A DNA stretch of 10,104 bases, taken from Bacteroidales bacterium. Lineage in GTDB: Bacteria > Bacteroidota > Bacteroidia > Bacteroidales > P3. Positions 6,087 to 10,104 of this stretch are shown one piece after another (positions within the stretch are counted from its first letter, which is position 1; the number at the start of each line of letters is the position of its first letter). The notes under the pieces were generated by a model that did not search any database, was not told where the DNA came from, and worked only from the letters and a program-made list of their open reading frames with translations. The stretch covers positions 1 to 10,104 of the forward strand of contig JAEEIS010000010.1 of assembly GCA_016281475.1 (NCBI GenBank). The letters are read 5' to 3'. Both the position numbers and the translations under genes were made by a program.

Positions 6087-6321
6087 TCAATGACACGCTG
6101 TGCTCAGTTGGTTTCTAATTGTGGCGAATTCGCCATAATTAAAATCAGGGTTGTATACTTTCTCCCAAATGCCAATGTACTCCAGCGTATTGCGGTTGCG
6201 CAGCCAGTCGGTGACAAAGAAATCACCGTCTTTTGCTTGCAGCATATCTGTGAGACAGATATAGTCCTCTGTTCCCTGTTTGATTACAGTAATCGGCGTG
6301 TCCTGTACAATTATTTACCAT
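6087..6321 (-). pseudogene. KilA-N domain protein, frameshifted at the start and truncated
   Basis: Reading the minus strand in the frame that ends at TGA 6087-6089 gives PITVIKQGTEDYICLTDM, then AKDGDFFVTDWLRNRNTLEY and IGIWEKVYNPDFNYGEF. This is the N-terminal half of the KilA-N domain found in large DNA viruses, phages and Bacteroidetes mobile elements. The frame has no start: an in-frame TAA lies just upstream. The ATG at 6321 is one base out of frame; deleting one A of the AAA after ATG-GT would restore M-V-I-I-V-Q-D. The C-terminal half of the domain and the rest of the protein are missing, the match ending at GEFATIRNQ. In the ATG's own frame translation stops after 32 codons. The promoter is intact. 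A sequencing error could explain the frameshift but not the truncation. Confidence 0.82.
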
Positions 6322-6344
6322 ACTCTTTTGATCGTTTCAATTTG

Positions 6345-6376
6345 CAAAGATACAAACTATTTTCGGAATGACCAAA
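6345..6376 (-). promoter_or_regulatory. Canonical Bacteroidetes sigma-A promoter
   Basis: On the minus strand TTTG (6373-6376) and TATCTTTG (6345-6352, the TAnnTTTG -7 box) are separated by exactly 20 bp, the preferred spacing for the Bacteroidetes housekeeping sigma factor. Transcription should begin near 6338, about 17 nt before the ATG at 6321. It drives the KilA-N remnant and probably the orphan gene at 5853-6071. Confidence 0.8.
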
Positions 6377-6415
6377 AATATTTTATCCGCTTAGAGAAAC
6401 CAGACATTGAAAGAA

Positions 6416-6503
6416 ATCAGATAGAAAACCTCATGCCTTAAAGGAGGAAAAATGTTTTAAACACCAATCGGTCATTATAGATTTGGAGTTAAGGTTTTCT
6501 GAT
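6416..6503. repeat. Imperfect inverted repeat in the 195-bp gap between KilA-N remnant and toxin gene
   Basis: The left arm 6416-6431 (ATCAG-ATA-GAAAACCT) and right arm 6492-6503 (AGGTTTTCTGAT) are reverse complements apart from a 4-base insertion in the left arm, with 60 bp between them. TTAAGG-type sequence next to both arms gives a second possible pairing. The rest of the gap (6377-6516) holds no convincing gene. It could be a terminator-like structure for the toxin-antitoxin transcript, the ends of a small element, or a recombination remnant. Confidence 0.4.
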
Positions 6504-6516
6504 CCCTCTTACGCCA

Positions 6517-6798
6517 TTACATTCCGAACAAGTCTGCGTGAGTGCCAGTATCGACGAGGTTGAGGATTTCGAGTCTTTCCTTTATGCGGTATATGAGTAG
6601 CCAGTCGGGCTGGATGTGGCACTCGCGGCAGCCCTTGTAACGCCCCACAAGCTGGTGGTCGTGGAACTTGGCGGCTAACTTGCGCCCCTCGGCCAACGTC
6701 CGCACCACACCGTTCAACTCGTCCATTGGCAGCCCGCGCTTCTTCGCCAACTTATATGACCGCTTGAAGGTGGTGGAATACTCGATGCGGTACTTCAT
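6517..6798 (-). CDS. YafQ family type II toxin (RelE/ParE superfamily mRNA interferase)
   Basis: 93 residues, the usual length. It begins YRIEYSTTFKRSYKLAKKRG, the strand plus basic helices of the RelE fold. It continues with H46/H48 (FHDHQL), CRECHIQPDWLLIY (57-70, with H61, D65 and W66) and ends VDTGTHADLF (82-91, with H87 and F91). These correspond to the His, Asp, His and Phe residues needed for ribosome-dependent mRNA cleavage in E. coli YafQ, and all are present. It should cleave translated mRNA when free of antitoxin. The ATG at 6798 overlaps the antitoxin stop by 4 bp. The pair looks intact. Confidence 0.9.
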   Translation of the reverse strand: MKYRIEYSTTFKRSYKLAKKRGLPMDELNGVVRTLAEGRKLAAKFHDHQLVGRYKGCRECHIQPDWLLIYRIKERLEILNLVDTGTHADLFGM

Positions 6799-7001
6799 GC
6801 CTCGATGCTTTTCAGGTAGTCCTCGAAAGTGTCGCAGACGGTGGTCTCACCGCGCTCGAACTCAGCCAGCGAGCGGTCAACCGAAGAGAACGTCTTACTC
6901 TTCGACTCGGTGACTTGTATGAAGTCGAGCGACCGCAACATTTCAACAACTGCACGCGCGGCGCGGTTGCGCCCATCGTAGGATATTGTCATTGTTGCCA
7001 T
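6795..7001 (-). CDS. Antitoxin partner of the YafQ-like toxin
   Basis: 68 residues from the ATG at 7001. The frame is open to a GTG at 7028, but the ATG gives the standard MATMTISYDGRNRAARAVVEMLRSL beginning of Bacteroidales antitoxins, with an A-rich leader before it. The N-terminal half reads as strand-helix-helix and should bind the operator DNA. The acidic C-terminal half (SLAEFERGETTVCDTFEDYLKSIEA) should wrap the toxin active site. Antitoxin before toxin with a 4-bp overlap is the usual order. Autoregulation is expected, but I find no clear operator or TAnnTTTG box in the 146 bp upstream. Confidence 0.8.
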   Translation of the reverse strand: MATMTISYDGRNRAARAVVEMLRSLDFIQVTESKSKTFSSVDRSLAEFERGETTVCDTFEDYLKSIEA

Positions 7002-7063
7002 GATACTATTTTTATTGTTTTCTGACACTATAACGCCATAAATCCATTTTTATTGCCTCTTTC

Positions 7064-7089
7064 ACCAAACAAAACCACCATACGGCGGT
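7064..7089 (-). terminator. Probable intrinsic terminator of the DUF4143 ATPase gene
   Basis: On the minus strand ACCGCC (7084-7089) pairs with GGTGGT (7074-7079) through six bp, including one G-U, around a GTAT tetraloop. TTTTGTTTGG (7064-7073) follows at once. It lies 59 bp after the ATPase stop and before the antitoxin gene, separating the two units. Confidence 0.5.
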
Positions 7090-7147
7090 GCTATCGTCAT
7101 CCAGTTTTTGTTTTACACAATCCTTACTACATTCTGGAATGTGCCAT

Positions 7148-8362
7148 TTACTGCTCCAGCAGGAAGTCGCCGATGTAGCGGCACTGGATGCCTTCGATGT
7201 TCCCGGCGCCGCCTGGGGTGCCGAGGACGATATACTTGGGATAGTTGTCCTTGATTTCGCGCAGGGGTTTCAACTCCCTCTCGCGGGTGGCGTCGGAGTC
7301 CATGCTCTCGCACACCTGCACATAGACCGTCTCTTCTTGTCTCACGCCGATAAAGTCCACTTCCGCTTTGCCTTGTTTCCCGACAAATACACGATAGCCC
7401 CTTCTCTGCAACTCTACATATACCAAGTTCTCCAGCATCCCCGCTATCAACTCTGGCGCATATCCCCGCCGAGCATAGATGAGCGACAGATCGGCTACGT
7501 AATACTTTTCACCCGTCTGCAACAGTTCTTTCCCTTTGGTATCGTACCGCTGCACTTTGCTGATAATAAAAGACGATTCCAACGCCTGCAAGTAATTGTA
7601 CAACGTCTCAGCGTCAATTGCCCGCTTCTGGTTTTTCAAATAGGCCGTGATACTTTTGGCGCTGAACGTATTGCCAATGTTGTCGAACAAGAATTGCACC
7701 AGTCTGTCCAGCATATCGATATTCCGTATGCGGAATCGTTGCACCGTATCACGCAGCAGCACCGAGGCATAGATGTCCTGCACCATCTGATATATCGTAT
7801 CCGTCTCAAACGGTGCAACATGGAAAGCAGGAAACCCGCCCTGCCGCAAATACTGATCGAAGTATGCCAACCTACTTTCCGGGCTCTCTAAACTATAGTC
7901 ATGGAACTTGAGAAACTCACCATACGACAACGGGTACACCACACATTCCACATACCGTCCTGCCAAATAGGATGCCAACTCCGACGACAACAACCTCGAG
8001 TTAGAACCCGTAATATAAATATCTGCATCCCAGTCCGCCAGCATCGAATTCACGGCACGTTCCCACTCCTCCACCTCCTGAATTTCGTCAACGAACACAT
8101 AAATGCGCTGCCCGTTCAGTTTAGAACGCGCCTCATCCACATAGTTATACAACGACCGATAGTCGCGGTACTGCTCCCATCGCAAGCTCTCATAATTGAT
8201 ATACACTATCTGCTCCTGTCGAACCCCCCTCTCTATCAACACGCCTTGCAGCATTTTCATCAATTCCGACTTTCCACTGCGTCTAATTCCCGTGATGACC
8301 TTCACCACAGGTTTATCCATAAACGGCTGGATTTTCTTAATATACTGCTCTCTTACTATCAT
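7148..8362 (-). CDS. AAA_14 / DUF4143 ATPase of the Bacteroidetes accessory type
   Basis: 404 residues. The AAA domain comes first: Walker A GIRRSGKS (25-32), Walker B YVFVDEIQ (88-95), sensor-1 strand YITGSNS (116-122) and LAGRY (133-137) with the conserved Arg. A winged-helix-like segment follows (about 221-267, FSAKSITAYLK...TLYNYLQALESSFII). The C-terminal DUF4143 domain has a PD-(D/E)XK-like core: E311 in the ENLVYVEL helix, D336 in AEVDFI and Q349 in VYVQV, with Gln/Glu variation typical of the family. These ATPases are numerous in Bacteroidetes and archaea; their cellular role is unsettled, with nucleic-acid handling or defence proposed. The length is normal and all motifs are kept. 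It is a single-gene unit with its own promoter and paired palindromes upstream; the internal winged helix makes autoregulation possible. Confidence 0.88.
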   Translation of the reverse strand: MIVREQYIKKIQPFMDKPVVKVITGIRRSGKSELMKMLQGVLIERGVRQEQIVYINYESLRWEQYRDYRSLYNYVDEARSKLNGQRIYVFVDEIQEVEEWERAVNSMLADWDADIYITGSNSRLLSSELASYLAGRYVECVVYPLSYGEFLKFHDYSLESPESRLAYFDQYLRQGGFPAFHVAPFETDTIYQMVQDIYASVLLRDTVQRFRIRNIDMLDRLVQFLFDNIGNTFSAKSITAYLKNQKRAIDAETLYNYLQALESSFIISKVQRYDTKGKELLQTGEKYYVADLSLIYARRGYAPELIAGMLENLVYVELQRRGYRVFVGKQGKAEVDFIGVRQEETVYVQVCESMDSDATRERELKPLREIKDNYPKYIVLGTPGGAGNIEGIQCRYIGDFLLEQ

Positions 8363-8385
8363 AGAATATAACCTAATTTACGGTG

Positions 8386-8417
8386 CAAATATACAAATTT
8401 TTTCGGATATAACCGAA
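8386..8417 (-). promoter_or_regulatory. Promoter of the DUF4143 ATPase gene
   Basis: TATATTTG on the minus strand (8386-8393) matches the TAnnTTTG -7 box. Exactly 20 bp upstream is TTCG (8414-8417), a one-base deviation from the TTTG -33 box. The start would be near 8379, about 17 nt before the ATG at 8362. The -33 element lies within the first palindrome, so a bound repressor would block it. Confidence 0.65.
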
Positions 8418-8420
8418 AAA
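8399..8420. promoter_or_regulatory. Operator-like palindrome 1
   Basis: TTTTTCGG (8399-8406) and CCGAAAAA (8413-8420) are perfect 8-bp reverse complements around ATATAA. The site covers the -33 region and spacer of the ATPase promoter. The core CGG-N6/7-CCG is shared with the second palindrome. Confidence 0.6.
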
Positions 8421-8442
8421 GTTACAATTTTACTCTCATATT

Positions 8443-8458
8443 TCGGGTTATAACCCGA
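8443..8458. promoter_or_regulatory. Operator-like palindrome 2
   Basis: TCGGGTTATAACCCGA is a perfect 16-bp palindrome. Its centre is 41 bp from the centre of palindrome 1, close to four helical turns, and both share TCGG and TATAACC. The spacing and similarity suggest two binding sites for one dimeric regulator. Confidence 0.6.
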
Positions 8459-8519
8459 CAAGCCACACGAGGGCTGATGGGGCAAAACACATTTTTTGAT
8501 GTATTTTGACACATTTTTC

Positions 8520-8549
8520 TTTGTATATTGAAAATCAGTTGTATATTTG
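8520..8549 (+). promoter_or_regulatory. Promoter of the 296-residue gene, divergent from the ATPase
   Basis: TTTG (8520-8523) and TATATTTG (8542-8549) form a Bacteroidetes promoter with an 18-bp spacer, slightly short of the usual 19-21. Transcription should start near 8557, leaving a leader of about 125 nt. Just upstream ACACATTTTT occurs twice (8487-8496 and 8509-8518), 22 bp or two helical turns apart, next to the -33 box. The rest of the divergent region (8461-8486) shows nothing I can identify. Confidence 0.6.
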
Positions 8550-8605
8550 CAAATAGAAAGTAATAAGGAAAGGTATTGGTAAATGCATTGTGAATTAGTT
8601 ATTTA

Positions 8606-8660
8606 CTTTACATATATTTTACCTTTATTTTACCTATTCTTTAGTTATTATTTACCTAAC
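8606..8660 (+). repeat. 11-bp phased repeat (consensus YTTTACCTATT) in the leader
   Basis: Five consecutive 11-bp units run from 8606 to 8660. The TTTACC core is exact in units starting at 8617, 8628 and 8650 and degenerate at 8606 (TTTACA) and 8639 (TTTAGT). The 11-bp period puts the T-runs on nearly the same face of the helix, so bent DNA or an iterated protein-binding site is plausible. It lies in the untranslated leader of the gene at 8683. Confidence 0.55.
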
Positions 8661-8675
8661 TTAAACAAAGAATAG
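8634..8675 (+). promoter_or_regulatory. Leader hairpin next to the start codon
   Basis: CTATTCTTT (8634-8642) and AAAGAATAG (8667-8675) are perfect 9-bp complements with a 24-nt loop. The right arm ends 7 nt before the ATG at 8683, so formation of the hairpin in mRNA would place structure at the ribosome entry site. It overlaps the 11-bp repeats. Regulation of translation is inferred only. Confidence 0.4.
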
Positions 8676-8682
8676 TCAAAAG

Positions 8683-9573
8683 ATGGCAGAAAGCAAAAAC
8701 AAAAATTTTGGATTCAATGGACGCATTAGGGGTTTGGGGGTAACCTTATATCGGCGTGGGGAGAAGACGTTTGCCCGCATCAGCACACGTTCGACGTCGA
8801 ACAAACAGTCGCTCGGACAGTTCAAGGTGCGCGAGAGGATGCGGCACAGCATTGCCTTATGGAAGAGTTTCTATGTCCCCTACAAACCGCTGATGGAGGC
8901 ATCCGACAACCAGACGGCATACAACGCCTTCCTGCGGACGAATGCGGCGTTGCCGACGGTGTACTTGACTAAGCAGCAGGCACGACAACAGGCGGCGCTG
9001 CTGATACCGGGGATGGTGGTGTCGGAGGGGCGGCTGCCGGCGGTGGAATATAACTTTGCGACATTTCCTGGCGATGAGCGGGTAGTGCTGACCAACCTGC
9101 TGACTGGCATTGAGGAGGGTGAAACACAGGAACTGACTATCGGCTGCAACGACGATTTGCGCCAACTGCTCTGCAGCAGCAACCGCAACCCGCAGCTGAT
9201 GCCCGGCGACATAGTGCGCTTCTACCGCTTTGAGCAACGGATTCAGGACAACTGCCCAACGGTAAAGATAACCTGCTGTGAGTTGGCGTTGGACAACGAC
9301 CCACGGCAGAATCCGGCATCAAGGGAATGGCGGTTCTACTCGCATGAGGGACGATTGGCGATATGCGGTGCCGACGACGAAAACACTGGCTGGGCAGTGG
9401 TGCTGTTCGGCGAGAAAGAGCAGAGTGCATCGACACAACAGGTGCTCACCACCTGCCAATTATATCAGCAGTACACCACCGACGAGGCGTTGGCCCAAGC
9501 CGCCGAAAGCTACGGCAACGTGGAGAAACCCAGTTTCTTGGATCCAGACAAACCCGAGCGGCGGCGGAACTGA
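8683..9573 (+). CDS. Uncharacterised 296-residue protein, weakly DUF6266-like layout
   Basis: The N-terminus is basic and Gly-rich (residues 8-50, GFNGRIRGLGVTLYRRGEK, then RISTRSTSNKQSLGQFKVRERM). A helical stretch around W60, an AYNAFLRTN segment near residue 79 and PGMVVSEGRLPAVEY near 109 follow. The order of elements (basic Gly start, Q..R.R segment, xFN/NAFL, then G.L) is reminiscent of DUF6266 proteins of Bacteroidetes, but the match is loose. The second half is beta-rich, with strands such as DIVRFYRFEQRI, WRFYSHEGRLAICG and GWAVVLFGE, and ends in a charged tail. There is no signal peptide or catalytic motif. The ATG at 8683 follows AAAAG and is the clear start. The G+C-rich codons contrast with the very AT-rich leader. 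It converges on the T9SS gene with only 29 bp between stops. Confidence 0.75.
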   Translation: MAESKNKNFGFNGRIRGLGVTLYRRGEKTFARISTRSTSNKQSLGQFKVRERMRHSIALWKSFYVPYKPLMEASDNQTAYNAFLRTNAALPTVYLTKQQARQQAALLIPGMVVSEGRLPAVEYNFATFPGDERVVLTNLLTGIEEGETQELTIGCNDDLRQLLCSSNRNPQLMPGDIVRFYRFEQRIQDNCPTVKITCCELALDNDPRQNPASREWRFYSHEGRLAICGADDENTGWAVVLFGEKEQSASTQQVLTTCQLYQQYTTDEALAQAAESYGNVEKPSFLDPDKPERRRN

Positions 9574-9579
9574 ACTAGG

Positions 9580-9593
9580 CAAACGGCAGTTTG
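9580..9593. terminator. Short hairpin between convergent stops
   Basis: CAAAC (9580-9584) and GTTTG (9589-9593) pair around GGCA in the 29-bp gap between two convergent genes. The stem is short and has no T-tract on either side, so a bidirectional terminator is only the positional guess. Confidence 0.25.
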
Positions 9594-9602
9594 TCTACAT
9601 CG

Positions 9603-10104
9603 TCACTGTTTGACAATTCGGCAGGTAACGAAACCGCTCTGCAGCTTGATACGCAGCAAATAGTTACCTATCGGCAGGCGAGAGAGGTCGAAGTGGTTGG
9701 TGTCGGAGAAGGTTACTACAAGGCGGCCCACATTGTCAATCACATCCACGCTCAGTAAGCCTTCGGCATTGATGGTGAACCGTCCGTTGGTGGGGTTGGG
9801 ATAGACCTTGACTGTCTCTACGTTAGAAGGGGCTTCTATGCCTTGGTGCCCGTGTATGATGGTCAGCATCAGCATGACGATGCTGTCGCAGCCTTGCTCG
9901 GTGGAGAATACTTGCATGTAGGTTCCTGAGGAGGTGTAGACAGAGTCGTTCCACGTATAGGTTTCGGAGGTGGTGGTGTCAAAGATGATGTTCATGACCG
10001 AATGATTGACCACGAGGTGATGGCGCATGATGGAATCGCAGCCGTAGATAGTTGTTAGACTCTCGGATGCGACGGTGGAGGAAGTGTAGAGCTGTCCATT
10101 CCAA
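9603..10104 (-). CDS. C-terminal part of a T9SS-secreted repeat protein, 5' truncated by window edge
   Basis: The frame is open from the right edge, so the internal ATG at 10028 is not the start; 166 residues are visible. Two copies of a repeat begin at W1 and W51 (WNGQLYTSS and WNDSVYTSS). Each is followed by YGCDSI or QGCDSI with cysteines at 22 and 72, a period of exactly 50 residues. Such repeats occur in tandem in large surface proteins of Bacteroidales. Residues 95-166 are a type A T9SS sorting domain: VYPNPTNGRF at 100-109, a DVIDNVGRLV strand pair, then GNYLLRI and a final VTCRIVKQ. The domain directs export through the type IX secretion pore, after which it is removed and the protein attached to the surface or released. 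Adhesion is a common guess for such proteins but is not shown here. Confidence 0.88.
   Translation of the reverse strand, partial: WNGQLYTSSTVASESLTTIYGCDSIMRHHLVVNHSVMNIIFDTTTSETYTWNDSVYTSSGTYMQVFSTEQGCDSIVMLMLTIIHGHQGIEAPSNVETVKVYPNPTNGRFTINAEGLLSVDVIDNVGRLVVTFSDTNHFDLSRLPIGNYLLRIKLQSGFVTCRIVKQ

Noticed and set aside
6122..6135. Perfect palindrome TGGCGAATTCGCCA
   Set aside because: It lies inside the conserved NYGEFAT coding segment of the KilA-N remnant, so it is explained by the codons.
6045..6371. Plus-strand frame of 108 codons across the KilA-N region
   Set aside because: The minus strand carries the recognisable KilA-N sequence and a canonical promoter; the plus frame has neither.
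6441..6460. AAGGAGG followed by ATG on the plus strand
   Set aside because: The start is followed by one codon and a stop (ATG TTT TAA), and Bacteroidetes rarely use Shine-Dalgarno sites.
7088..7891. Long plus-strand open frame (267 codons) opposite the DUF4143 ATPase
   Set aside because: The opposite strand encodes an ATPase with all motifs in place; this frame is an antisense by-product of its codon use and has no family pattern.
8857..9237. Minus-strand frames opposite the 296-residue gene
   Set aside because: Low-complexity, Gln/His/Arg-rich translation typical of the reverse of a G+C-rich coding sequence.
10026..10028. ATG at 10028 as the start of the T9SS gene
   Set aside because: The frame is open to the window edge and upstream codons continue the same 50-residue repeat, so the start is outside the window.
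1..10104. CRISPR array, tRNA, rRNA, integrase or transposase
   Set aside because: No regularly spaced repeats, cloverleaf-like segments or recombinase motifs were seen on either strand by eye.

Overview
The window looks like a chromosomal accessory region of a Bacteroidales bacterium (Bacteroides, Prevotella or Porphyromonas relatives). Four things point there. Three promoter-like sites carry a TAnnTTTG -7 box, and one of them has a perfect TTTG -33 box. Starts lack Shine-Dalgarno sequences and sit in A-rich leaders. The last gene ends in a type IX secretion (T9SS) sorting domain preceded by WN..YTSS / GCDSI repeats. The protein families (DUF4332, DUF3791/DUF3990, AAA_14-DUF4143 ATPase, KilA-N) are typical of these genomes. 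No rRNA, tRNA, CRISPR array, integrase or transposase is visible.

Layout. 1-128 holds the 3' end of a plus-strand gene, probably a DUF3298/RsiV-like protein. It converges on a DUF4332 helix-hairpin-helix gene (197-604, minus) across an AT-rich hairpin. Positions 701-2713 are a four-gene minus-strand run joined by ATGA and TAATG overlaps: a small protein, a TPR protein, an exported protein and an unknown soluble protein. A small lipoprotein gene (2802-3158) lies just upstream of it.

The accessory core is 3230-6321, all minus strand. At its downstream end is a tight three-gene module, DUF3791 / DUF3990 / small third protein (3230-4166), with 4-bp overlaps at both junctions. I infer a toxin-antitoxin-like cassette built around an ADP-ribosyltransferase-fold protein. 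Upstream is an AT-richer three-gene cassette (4227-5762) with a RepA/DnaB-like RecA-fold ATPase between two small proteins, which looks like replication genes of a degraded mobile element. Further upstream is a lone paralogue of the triad's third protein (5853-6071), preceded by a broken KilA-N gene (6087-6321) that still has a canonical promoter.

6517-7001 is a YafQ-type toxin-antitoxin pair. 7148-8362 encodes an AAA_14/DUF4143 ATPase whose promoter region has two related palindromes 41 bp apart. The 320-bp divergent region also contains the promoter of an uncharacterised 296-residue protein (8683-9573), whose long leader has an 11-bp phased TTTACC repeat and a hairpin next to the start. The window ends inside a large T9SS-secreted repeat protein (9603 to beyond 10104, minus).

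Most genes look like separate accessory units rather than one pathway. The strongest candidate for something new is 3230-6321: a three-component ART-fold module, an ATPase cassette, and an orphan third component under a promoter that outlived its KilA-N gene.
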